The notes under the pieces are model-generated. The model was not told where the DNA came from, did not search any database, and worked only from the letters and a program-made list of their open reading frames with translations. Below are positions 44,352 to 52,354 of a stretch of 64,000 bases of DNA, piece after piece. The stretch covers positions 1,901,501-1,965,500 of the forward strand of contig NZ_CP045504.1 of assembly GCF_013376455.1 (NCBI RefSeq), read 5' to 3'. The stretch is from Desulfolutivibrio sulfodismutans DSM 3696. GTDB taxonomy: Bacteria > Desulfobacterota > Desulfovibrionia > Desulfovibrionales > Desulfovibrionaceae. The position numbers and the translations under genes are program-made. The number at the start of each line of letters is the position of its first letter. Positions within the stretch are counted from its first letter, which is position 1.

Positions 44352-45407
44352 CTAACCCCGGGCCTTCTTGGCCGCGATCTCCCGCTTGGCGCCCTGCACC
44401 ATCCTGATGGTGATGTAGGCCGACAGGGCCACAACCAGACCGTTGACCAGCCAAACCGCCAGGATATCCGTGGTGGCCTTGGTACCCGCGATGTAGTCCG
44501 GGATGAGCTTGAGGACGATGGACACGATGCAGCCGATGACTGCCGTGCCGAAAGCGATACGGATGCCGTAGCCCTTGATGTACTTGGTGGCCACGGAGCC
44601 GACCTGGGCGCCCACGGACGCGCCGACCAGCATGATAAGGGCGGCCACGAGCTCGGTGCGGCCCTTATAGGTGAAGGAACCGGCGCCGTAGAGGCCGGAG
44701 ATCATGACCTCGAAAAGGTCGGTGCCCACAGCCACGTGGGTCGGGCAGCCGAGGAGATAGATCAGGGACGGCATGCGGATAAGTCCGCCGCCGATGCCCA
44801 GGATGCCGGCCAGCCAGCCAGTAAGGAAGGACACGAAGATGGGCAGCCAGGCCGAGCAGTAGATGCCCGCGACGTTCAGATGCACCATGGGCGGGATCTT
44901 GATCTTGTGCAGGGTCTTGTGCCACTCGATGCCCGTCGCCTTCTCATCCACCTTCTGCCCGGACGCCAGGGCGGCCCGGTCCTTGGCCCGGCGCTTGGCC
45001 ACGTCGTGGAAGACCAGCCAGGCGATAAAGGTAAGCAGGGCCAGGTACCCATACCGGACGACCTTGTCCACGCTGCCTATCCGCTCCAGCCACATGATCA
45101 TCTGGGCCCCGACCTCGAAACCCCCGACGGTGCCAACGATCATGATCACGCCGAGCTTGTAGTCCACGTTGCCGAACTTGCCGTGCCGCATGGTGGAAAT
45201 AAGCGATTTTCCTGCCATGTGCGCGATGTCCGTGCCGATGGCGAAGGCCATGGGGAACCCCAGGATGTTGAGGCCAGGAGTGACCATCCACGCCCCGCCC
45301 ATCCCGAAGAAGCCGCCGATGATGCCCACGCCCACGCCGAGGATGATAAGCCCCGGCCAGAATATGGTCACGCCCGAAATGGGCATGAGGATGTATAACC
45401 AGTCCAT
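44352..45407 (-). CDS. TauE/SafE-family sulfite/organosulfonate exporter
   Basis: This 351-residue membrane protein has eight to nine hydrophobic segments arranged as two inverted TauE/SafE repeats: GVGVGIIGGFFGMGGAWMVTP with FAIGTDIAHMAGKS, and WLAGILGIGGGLIRMPSLIYLLG with VAVGTDLFEVMIS. The paired G-x-G-G-G loops and GTD motifs are diagnostic. Family members export sulfite, sulfoacetate, taurine or related anions; the substrate here is unproven. It is the core of a sigma-54-controlled operon. Start after aaaggagcaacag. Confidence 0.93.
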   Translation of the reverse strand: MDWLYILMPISGVTIFWPGLIILGVGVGIIGGFFGMGGAWMVTPGLNILGFPMAFAIGTDIAHMAGKSLISTMRHGKFGNVDYKLGVIMIVGTVGGFEVGAQMIMWLERIGSVDKVVRYGYLALLTFIAWLVFHDVAKRRAKDRAALASGQKVDEKATGIEWHKTLHKIKIPPMVHLNVAGIYCSAWLPIFVSFLTGWLAGILGIGGGLIRMPSLIYLLGCPTHVAVGTDLFEVMISGLYGAGSFTYKGRTELVAALIMLVGASVGAQVGSVATKYIKGYGIRIAFGTAVIGCIVSIVLKLIPDYIAGTKATTDILAVWLVNGLVVALSAYITIRMVQGAKREIAAKKARG

Positions 45408-45489
45408 TCTGTTGCTCCTTTCCTCTTGTTCTCTCGTTTCCAGATTGGTTTGGCCTGGGGCCGCGCCGTAGTGGATGACGGGTATCGGC

Positions 45490-45786
45490 CTAGTGTTCCG
45501 CCAGATCGCGGGACTTGAGGTCGATGCCGACGAAGTGCATCACGATGTCCGCCAACACGCCGAAGATCACGCCCACGGTGGGGATGATGATGATGGTCAG
45601 GATCGTGAAATAGAGGTGGCTCTCGTTGTACAGATTGGACCACCAGGCCATGATGCCGGACAGCTTGCGGGTGTCGGCCACGATGACGATGCCCGCGCCG
45701 CCGCCCCCGGCCGCGAACGCGGCCATGGGCATGAGCAGAAACATCGCCGTCACCGCCACGATCATCTTTTTCCACAATGCCTTCAT
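45490..45786 (-). CDS. small membrane protein preceding the exporter
   Basis: This 98-residue protein has a signal peptide (KKMIVAVTAMFLLMPMAAFA), a short polar region with WWSNLYNESH, then one transmembrane helix (YFTILTIIIIPTVGVIFGVLADIVMHFVG). No family is recognised, but it sits between uspA and the TauE/SafE gene and may be an accessory subunit. Start after aaggaggagagttcc. Confidence 0.75.
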   Translation of the reverse strand: MKALWKKMIVAVTAMFLLMPMAAFAAGGGGAGIVIVADTRKLSGIMAWWSNLYNESHLYFTILTIIIIPTVGVIFGVLADIVMHFVGIDLKSRDLAEH

Positions 45787-45822
45787 GGAACTCTCCTCCT
45801 TGGGGATTGCAAACCGAAACGC

Positions 45823-46242
45823 CTACCGCACCACCAAAACCGAGCACGGAGCATGCGCCACCACCTTGGAGGCCACGCTGCCGATCAGAAATCTGTCCAG
45901 CCCCTTCTTGGTCCGGTTCCCAACGACCAGAAGGTCAATTTTATTGTCCTCGGCCATCTTGACGAGCAGATCCGCCGGGGAGACCCCCTGCTCCAAAAGC
46001 ACCTTGGCCTCGACGCCCAGTTCCTTGGCCTTGGCCGCATACTTCGCCGCACCGACCTTGGCTGCTGCCAGGCTCTTCTCCGTAATGTTCGCCGACTCGC
46101 CCAGGTAGTCGCCGATATCCAAGAAGTCCTCGGCCACCACGGCGATGGTCAATTCGCCGCCGCTTTGCTTGGCAATCTCCACTGCTTTTTCCAGAATGCC
46201 CGCCGCGTGCCCGGAGAGATCAAGAGCCGCCATAATCTTCAT
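45823..46242 (-). CDS. universal stress protein, UspA family
   Basis: This 139-residue protein has the Usp fold: MKIMAALDLSGHAAGILEKAVEIAKQSGGELTIAVV and the late ATP-binding pattern GNRTKKGLDRFLIGSVASKVVAHAPCSVLVV (G-x2-G spacing altered, GS present). It probably binds ATP or another nucleotide. It is the first gene of the exporter operon, 70 bp downstream of the sigma-54 promoter. Start after caggaggggcttacg. Confidence 0.92.
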   Translation of the reverse strand: MKIMAALDLSGHAAGILEKAVEIAKQSGGELTIAVVAEDFLDIGDYLGESANITEKSLAAAKVGAAKYAAKAKELGVEAKVLLEQGVSPADLLVKMAEDNKIDLLVVGNRTKKGLDRFLIGSVASKVVAHAPCSVLVVR

Positions 46243-46311
46243 CGTAAGCCCCTCCTGTATGAGTTTTTCCCGCCAACCGCTGGTGCGGATCGCAAACGCT
46301 GCCCCTTTATG

Positions 46312-46327
46312 AGCAACCTCTGTGCCA
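46312..46327 (-). promoter_or_regulatory. sigma-54 (-24/-12) promoter of the exporter operon
   Basis: On the minus strand the sequence reads TGGCACAGAGGTTGCT: a TGGCAC -24 element, 5-bp spacer and TTGC -12 element, with the invariant GG and GC at the required 10-bp gap. Transcription would start near 46301 and reach uspA after about 60 bases. It is the best sigma-54 match I found in the window. Confidence 0.9.
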
Positions 46328-46400
46328 CTTTTTTCACCACACTGATTTTACTGACTTTTAATAGCGCAAACCAAATCCCACTTGACAATCACGCCGAGCT

Positions 46401-46447
46401 TTGCGCAATAAGACCCTGGGTTGGCGCACATTGCGCCCATGACGCAA
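46401..46447. promoter_or_regulatory. activator-binding region (TTGCG palindromes)
   Basis: Contains TTGCGCAA at 46401-46408, TTGGCGCA at 46421-46428 and the palindrome TTGCG-N7-CGCAA at 46431-46447. It lies about 75-135 bp upstream of the sigma-54 promoter, the usual distance for enhancer binding, and just before the divergent activator gene. Confidence 0.65.
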
Positions 46448-46505
46448 CCGGCCATTGCCCGGAATTCCGGGGAGTTCGACAAACGCGCCAAAGGAGGCGG
46501 CCTCC

Positions 46506-49100
46506 ATGCGCTTTCTGCGATATGAGGACAGTGAACCTGCGGCCCAGGCGTCGGCCTTTCTCTCCGACTGGAGCATCAGAAAAAAACTCCTGGTGACCAT
46601 GATCCCGGCCGTGGTGTGCATCCTGGTGGTCACCGGCTATGCCAGCCATCTCCTTTTCACCCACTATTTCTCCATCGCCCTGGAGCGCAACGCCATCGTC
46701 CTGACCATGGCCCAGGCTCACGAAATCGAATCCCTGTTCGCCACCTGCCGCAACGAACTGTCCATCCTGGCCACAAAACACCTGGACAAGGCCTCGCTGG
46801 CCGAGTTCCTCAAAAGCCGCAACACGGTCTACGGCGGACGCTACCGGGAGGTGGTCTTTGCCGGGGTGGACCCCAGGGAACAGATCTATCTGCTCTGCAA
46901 CCAGGGCGAACTCGTGGACATCCCCGTGGAATCGGCCGCGCTGATGAAAAACAGCCCCCTGATCATTCCCAAACGGGCCGGGGAGATGCAGCCGGGGGAC
47001 GTCCTGCCGAGCGGTCCCATCGACCTGTTTTTCCCGCCCACGGTCAGCCTGCCGGGCGTTGGCAACCTGAGCCTGAGCGTCTTCCGGTTTTTCACCCCGG
47101 TGGTCAACCCGGACGGCGCCCTGCGCGGCTACCTGGTCCTGTCTCTGGACGCCCACGTCGCGCGCAACATCCTGTCGCTTTTCACTTCGCCCAAGTCGCC
47201 GCTCTACGGATTCCCGCGGGCCGCCGAAAACCGCTACAGCTTTTATTTCGACGACAAGGGCTGGATCCTCTTCCAATCCGAAAATGCGGACGAGCAGGAC
47301 AAGGAGCTCTCTGTGGAATTGGCCAGGGCCGGACTCATCGGGGACCAGGGCCGCACCGGCTTCGAGGCCGGGTTCCGGCCTTCCCCGCAGCACCAGGAAT
47401 ACTGGCGGATGATGGAGGAGATTCGCGCCGGGCGCTCCGGGCTGGGCAGCGCCTTTGCGGAATTTTTCAATTCCAAATCCGTGGCCAGCGAACAATTTCT
47501 CGGTTTTGCCCCGGTGCGTTTCCCGGTAAAGACCGATGAACCCGGCGAGGTGATCGGCGGCATCATCTATGTGGACCGCAGCCTGCTACCCCGGGCCGCC
47601 GAATTCGGCCAGTTCAACGTCATGTTCGGCATCGGCGTGGCCTCCATGCTGGCCGTCTCGCTGCTCATTTATTTCCTCAGCCGGATCATCACCCGTCCCA
47701 TCCTGCGGTTGGCCACAGAGGTCACGGCCATGCACGACGAAGGGCGGCTGCGGCGCATGGAGCTCCCCGAAAGCGACCACGAAACCTCTGTGCTCAAACG
47801 GTCCATCAATGACCTGATCGCCTCTTTGACCGCCAAGGACCAGGAGATACGGCGCAAGGAGGAATACCTGCGCACCGTGCAATCCCGTGAGACCGTGCGC
47901 CTGGACGGCGGTGCGCTGCTCGGCAAGGCGGGCGACATCCTGGGGTCCAGCCCGCCGATCACCGCCCTCTTGTCGCTGATCAGCAAGACCGCCGCCGCCG
48001 ATGCCGACGTGCTGGTGGTGGGCGAGACGGGGACCGGCAAGGAACTGACGGCCGAGGCCATCCACAAGCAAAGCGCCAGGTCCGGCAAGCCGTTTATCTC
48101 CATCAACTGCGGCGCGCTGGATGAAAACCTGCTCATGGACGCCATCTTCGGCCACGTCAAAGGGGCCTTCTCCGAGGCCAAGTCCGACCGCAAGGGGGCC
48201 TTTCTGGCCGCCGACGGCGGCACCCTGCACCTGGACGAAATCGGCAACGCCTCGGTCAAGGTCCAGCAATCCCTGCTGCGGGCCCTGTCCGTGCGCCGCA
48301 TCCGCCCCCTGGGCAGCGACACGGAGATCGATTTCGACGCCCGGGTCATCGCGGCAACCAACGTCAATCTGAAGGAGAAGGTCCAAAAGGGCGAATTCCG
48401 CGAAGACCTGTATTACCGGCTTCAGGTGCTGACCATCTCCACCCCGCCGTTGCGCGAACGCATGGAGGACATTCCCATCCTGGCCGGGCATTTCCTGCGC
48501 CAAGCCGCCGGGTTCACGGGCAAGGGGGAGGCCCACTTAAGCCGGGGCGCCCTGGAAAAACTCATGCGCCACGACTGGCCGGGAAACGTGCGCGAACTCA
48601 AAAACTGCCTGACCCGGGCCGTGGCCCTGGCCGAACGCGAGGTCATCTATGCCGAGGACATCAAGTTCGGGGACGAATGCCCGCGCCTTTTGCCCGATGA
48701 CGTGGAAGAGTCCGCCGCCCCCGGCTTTTTCGCCGCAGACGCGCCAACCGGCGGGCACGACGCCTTCCCCGAAGCGATATCCGATTCGCCCCCCAGGGAG
48801 GCCGTGACGCCGCCACCCGCCGCCCCGCCCCGCAATCCCGACAGCACCCCGGCCCCGACGTCCGGGGGACGCTTGGCTGAACAGGGCCTCAACCCCAGGC
48901 AGCGCAAGGCCCTGGCTGGCCTGGGCCACCTTGCGGCCATCAGCAGACAGGATTATCAGGATGCGGCCGGGTCGGACGTTCCAGATCGCACCGCCCAGCA
49001 TGATCTCAAGGAATTGGTGGAGAAAGGCTTTTTGCATAAATCCGGCCGGGGCCCATCCACCCGCTATCATCTCGCAAAGGGGCGCACGGACCTTGCGTGA
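46506..49100 (+). CDS. membrane-anchored sigma-54-dependent transcriptional activator
   Basis: This 864-residue one-component regulator has a transmembrane helix (about 28-50), a large Cache-like periplasmic sensor (about 52-370), a second helix (about 372-392), HAMP (about 392-445), and a sigma-54 AAA+ domain with Walker A GETGTGKE at 506-513, LHLDEIG and RHDWPGNVRELKN. Loop L1, normally GAFTGA, reads GAFSEA (553-558). After a Pro-rich linker the C-terminus (about 795-860) looks like a winged helix (LNPRQRKAL, TAQHDLKELVEKGFL, GPSTRYHL) instead of a Fis helix. Start after aaggaggcggcctcc. It should drive the divergent exporter operon. Confidence 0.9.
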   Translation: MRFLRYEDSEPAAQASAFLSDWSIRKKLLVTMIPAVVCILVVTGYASHLLFTHYFSIALERNAIVLTMAQAHEIESLFATCRNELSILATKHLDKASLAEFLKSRNTVYGGRYREVVFAGVDPREQIYLLCNQGELVDIPVESAALMKNSPLIIPKRAGEMQPGDVLPSGPIDLFFPPTVSLPGVGNLSLSVFRFFTPVVNPDGALRGYLVLSLDAHVARNILSLFTSPKSPLYGFPRAAENRYSFYFDDKGWILFQSENADEQDKELSVELARAGLIGDQGRTGFEAGFRPSPQHQEYWRMMEEIRAGRSGLGSAFAEFFNSKSVASEQFLGFAPVRFPVKTDEPGEVIGGIIYVDRSLLPRAAEFGQFNVMFGIGVASMLAVSLLIYFLSRIITRPILRLATEVTAMHDEGRLRRMELPESDHETSVLKRSINDLIASLTAKDQEIRRKEEYLRTVQSRETVRLDGGALLGKAGDILGSSPPITALLSLISKTAAADADVLVVGETGTGKELTAEAIHKQSARSGKPFISINCGALDENLLMDAIFGHVKGAFSEAKSDRKGAFLAADGGTLHLDEIGNASVKVQQSLLRALSVRRIRPLGSDTEIDFDARVIAATNVNLKEKVQKGEFREDLYYRLQVLTISTPPLRERMEDIPILAGHFLRQAAGFTGKGEAHLSRGALEKLMRHDWPGNVRELKNCLTRAVALAEREVIYAEDIKFGDECPRLLPDDVEESAAPGFFAADAPTGGHDAFPEAISDSPPREAVTPPPAAPPRNPDSTPAPTSGGRLAEQGLNPRQRKALAGLGHLAAISRQDYQDAAGSDVPDRTAQHDLKELVEKGFLHKSGRGPSTRYHLAKGRTDLA

Positions 49101-49109
49101 AATGCGCAA
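49093..49109. promoter_or_regulatory. second TTGCG-N7-CGCAA palindrome
   Basis: TTGCG, 7 bp, CGCAA, the same architecture as 46431-46447, overlaps the activator's stop codon. A simple TTGCGCAA follows at 49138-49145. These may extend the activator's control to the NlpC/P60 gene or feed back on its own gene. Confidence 0.5.
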
Positions 49110-49264
49110 TCCGCTTTTCCCGCCACCGCAGCGGGAATTGCGCAAAAAATGGCGCGAAACTCCCCGCAGCGCGCAAGACGCGCCTCGGCGGGATCACGGG
49201 CGTCCCCGGCGGGTCGGATCCTTTTCCAGGTTTATATCACACCGGTTTGCAAGGAGAACGCGGC

Positions 49265-49786
49265 GTGAGGCATGATTTTCCCCGGCCCTCCGGGCTGGGC
49301 CCGGCCCGGCCCGGCCGGATCGTGGCCGCCCTGGCGCTTGTCGTGGCGCTCTGCTCCCCGGGTTGCGGCTTTTTTTCGTCGACGCCCACGCAAAAATCCC
49401 TTGGCGACTCCCTCGGGGCCAGGGTCGCGGACACGGCCCGGTCCCAGATCGGCGTCCGCTACCGCTACGGCGGCGACACCCCGGGAGAGGGATTCGACTG
49501 CTCAGGGCTTGTGCAGTGGGCCTTTGCCCAAAACGGGTTGCGCGTGCCGCGAACGGTCAGCGACCAGAGCCTGGCCGGCCGCCCGGTGCGATCCTCGGAA
49601 CTGCTTCCGGGGGATCTGGTGTTTTTCAACACCACGTTCAAGCGCACGGAACTGCACGTGGGCATCGCCACGTCCCCGGGATATTTCGTCCACAGCCCCA
49701 GTTCCGGCGGGCGGGTGCGCGAGGCCCGCCTGTCCGATCCCTACTGGGCCTCGGTTTTTTCCAAGGCCCGGCGCGTCATCCCCTGA
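49265..49786 (+). CDS. NlpC/P60-family cell-wall hydrolase
   Basis: This 173-residue protein has an N-terminal export signal (IVAALALVVALCSPGCG, possibly lipidated though the lipobox is not classical) and one NlpC/P60 domain. The catalytic residues are C79 (FDCSGLVQWAF), H131 (LHVGIATSPGYFVHS) and a third polar residue, likely H143. It should cut stem peptides of peptidoglycan in the periplasm, like Spr/MepS. It starts at GTG, 8 bases after aaggag; the frame upstream overlaps the activator. Confidence 0.9.
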   Translation: MRHDFPRPSGLGPARPGRIVAALALVVALCSPGCGFFSSTPTQKSLGDSLGARVADTARSQIGVRYRYGGDTPGEGFDCSGLVQWAFAQNGLRVPRTVSDQSLAGRPVRSSELLPGDLVFFNTTFKRTELHVGIATSPGYFVHSPSSGGRVREARLSDPYWASVFSKARRVIP

Positions 49787-49915
49787 CCACCCGCCGCCCC
49801 GGTTCCGTTTTGACATTGCGGAGCAAAAGGGCGTATCTTTCCCAGCACAATCCGGTTCGTCCCGCCTGACCCGGGGACGAGGCGCGCCCCCCGGGAATAT
49901 CCCATGGAGAACGCC

Positions 49916-51151
49916 ATGGATTCATCCCCCACCTGTCTCCCCCCTCCACACATCGGGCCGCGCCACGGCACGCCCCGACAGACGTCTGGCGTGATTTTTC
50001 CTCAATGGCGGCAGGTTGCCGCCTTCCTCCTGCTCTTGTGGGGGACGCCCCTGGCCCTCCCCGCCCCGGCCCTGGCCGACATCACTCTGCCCATCGGGTT
50101 TGTCATCGGCCTGACCGGACCCGGCGCGCCAGACGATTCGGACATCTGGAACGGGGCGCTTCTGGCCGTTGAGGAGATCAACGCCGCCACGCCAGACGGC
50201 CTACACATCGTCATGACCGCCCACGACACCCAAAACTCGCCGATTATGGCCAAATCCGCCACCAAACAGGCCATCGCCGCCGGGGCCGCCATCCTTTTGG
50301 CCCCGTCCTACAGCTCCCAGGCCCTGGAGGCCGCCAGGGCGGCCCAGGAGGCGGGCATCCCCATCATCTCCGTCATCGCCACCCACCCCGAGATCACGGC
50401 CGTCGGTGACAAGGTGTTTCGAATCTGCTTCGACGACAACGACCAGGCCGACGTCATGGCCGCCTTCGCCCGCACAGATCTTGCCGCCGCCACAGCGGCC
50501 ATCCTCACGGACGTGACCAGCGCCTACGCCCTGGCCATGGCCGACGCGTTTCGCAAACGGTTCCTCGACCTGGGCGGGAAGGTGGTGGCGGAAATCGAAT
50601 ACAAGATGCAGCAGCGTCATTTCGACGAGGTGGTGAAGAAAGCGGCGCAGGCCAGGGCCGACGTGCTGTTCATGCCCGGTTACTGGCTCGATGCCTCCAT
50701 CATGCTCAAGCAGATGCACGGGAAGGGCGTAACCGCCATCCCCCTGGCCGGTGACGGATGGGGAAGCTCGCGCTTCCAAAATCTCAGGGGCGACCTGCCC
50801 GCGCGGGGCTATTATACGGATCATTGGGCCGCGTTCATGGCCGACGAGATTTCGCGCCGGTTCTCCAGGGCATACGCCGCACGCTTCGGCCGCCAGCCGG
50901 TCGCCGGATCGGCCCTGGCCTACGATGCCGTGCATATGGCGGCCAAAGCGGCCTTGGCCGTTGGCGGCGCACAGCCCCAGGCCCTGGCCCAGGCCCTCGC
51001 AAACATGCGCGACGTCCCCGGGGTCACGGGGGCTTTGACCTTCACCCCGAAGGGAACCATCAAAAAAAGCGTCCACATCATGGAAATCAAAAACGGCAAG
51101 GCCAGCCTGCTGCGAACCGTCACCCCGGATGAGCCGCATGCGCAGGAGTAA
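49916..51151 (+). CDS. ABC-type branched-chain amino acid-like binding protein
   Basis: This 411-residue type I periplasmic binding protein has a long N-terminal region before its export signal (VAAFLLLLWGTPLALPAPALA) and the LivJ/LivK-like core: ITLPIGFVIGLTGPG, GALLAVEEINAA, ISVIATHPEIT, DVLFMPGYWLDASIMLKQM, PLAGDGWGSS. The start could be ATG 49904 or 49916; the latter has ggag five bases upstream. There is no permease or ATPase gene nearby. The next gene overlaps it and encodes a second such protein, then a hybrid kinase, so a sensory role is likely. Confidence 0.88.
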   Translation: MDSSPTCLPPPHIGPRHGTPRQTSGVIFPQWRQVAAFLLLLWGTPLALPAPALADITLPIGFVIGLTGPGAPDDSDIWNGALLAVEEINAATPDGLHIVMTAHDTQNSPIMAKSATKQAIAAGAAILLAPSYSSQALEAARAAQEAGIPIISVIATHPEITAVGDKVFRICFDDNDQADVMAAFARTDLAAATAAILTDVTSAYALAMADAFRKRFLDLGGKVVAEIEYKMQQRHFDEVVKKAAQARADVLFMPGYWLDASIMLKQMHGKGVTAIPLAGDGWGSSRFQNLRGDLPARGYYTDHWAAFMADEISRRFSRAYAARFGRQPVAGSALAYDAVHMAAKAALAVGGAQPQALAQALANMRDVPGVTGALTFTPKGTIKKSVHIMEIKNGKASLLRTVTPDEPHAQE

Positions 51152-52340
51152 ACATTCCGCCGCCTGGGGGCGTGCGCCCCGTGCCGCCCTGGCTTGCCGC
51201 CTGCGGTGGCTTGTGTTCCTGGCCCTTTTGGCGGTCCTCGGGACGGGATGGGACCGGCAGCCCTGCCTCGCCGGGTCCGCGGGAGACCCCGTGCGCCTCG
51301 CGGCCATCTACGACGAAACCGGCGAGGCCTCCGTGGGTACGGCCAAACAGGATTTTCATGGCGCAGCCCTGGCCGTGGAGGCCCTCAACGCCTCGGGAGG
51401 GCTTTTGGGACGCCGGGTGGAGCTTGTCGCCCTCGACAACCACGGCACGCCCCTGGGCGCCCGGCACGCCGCCCTGCAGGCTGTCGAGGCAGGGGCGTTG
51501 GCCGTGCTCGGAGGCCCCTGGAGCGGCATGGCCACGGCCATGGCCGAGGTCTGCCAGCAGGCCCGGACGCCGTTTGTAGCCTCCATCGCCACCCATCCGG
51601 GCGTGACCCGGATCGGCGAATGGATCTTCCGCGTCTGCTACACCGACGACCAACAGGGGGAACTGCTGGCCCGCTTCGCCCGGTTCGGGCTGTCCGCCAC
51701 GACCGCCGCCGTTCTGGTCAATGTGGGCAACGCCTACAGCCAGGGCCTGGCCGCCATCTTCTCCCAGGCGTTCATCGCCGCTGGCGGCCGGATCGTCTGC
51801 GAGCAGGGTTTTAAGTCCAACGACACGGACTATTCCGGCGAGCTTGCCGCAGTCGCCGCCGCCGCCCCGGATGTGGTCTTTTTGCCAAGCTATGCCCTGG
51901 AGTCCGGGCACATCGTGCGCCAGGCCGCGTCCATGGGCATCACCGCTCCCTTCCTGGGAGGAGACGGCTGGGGGCCGACCATGGTCGAAACCGGAAGAGG
52001 GGCCGTCAACGGCCACTTCTACACCACCCACTGGCATCCGGACGCCCCCCTCGCCGCCGGGAAGGACATCGCCCGGGCTTACCAGGAGGCCCACGGCCGC
52101 GACCCGGTCCAGCCCGACGCCATTTTGGCCTACGATGCGGTCATGGTTCTGGCCGACGCCATCCGCCGGGCGGGCAGCCTGGACCGCAACGCCATCCGGA
52201 CGGCCCTGGAAAAGACACGGGATTTCCCCGGCGGCACAGGGAACATCACCTTCGACGCCGACCGCAACCCCATGGGCAAGGAGGTCAGCATCCTGCGTTT
52301 CGAAAACGGCCAAACCATCTTTTTCACCGCGTTCCGGTAA
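51129..52340 (+). CDS. second ABC-type binding protein paired with the hybrid kinase
   Basis: This 403-residue type I binding protein has a signal segment (WLVFLALLAVLGTGW) and the same core as its neighbour: VRLAAIYDETGEAS, ALAVEALNASGGLLGRRVEL, GPWSGMATAMAEV, FVASIATHPGVTRIG, PDVVFLPSYALESGHIV, FLGGDGWGPTMVETG. It shares the order and spacing of motifs with the upstream protein, so the pair arose by duplication, but divergence is considerable. Its ATG lies 23 bases inside the previous gene, and its stop is 14 bp before the kinase start. Confidence 0.9.
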   Translation: MSRMRRSKHSAAWGRAPRAALACRLRWLVFLALLAVLGTGWDRQPCLAGSAGDPVRLAAIYDETGEASVGTAKQDFHGAALAVEALNASGGLLGRRVELVALDNHGTPLGARHAALQAVEAGALAVLGGPWSGMATAMAEVCQQARTPFVASIATHPGVTRIGEWIFRVCYTDDQQGELLARFARFGLSATTAAVLVNVGNAYSQGLAAIFSQAFIAAGGRIVCEQGFKSNDTDYSGELAAVAAAAPDVVFLPSYALESGHIVRQAASMGITAPFLGGDGWGPTMVETGRGAVNGHFYTTHWHPDAPLAAGKDIARAYQEAHGRDPVQPDAILAYDAVMVLADAIRRAGSLDRNAIRTALEKTRDFPGGTGNITFDADRNPMGKEVSILRFENGQTIFFTAFR

Positions 52341-52354
52341 GGTCGGCGCAAACC

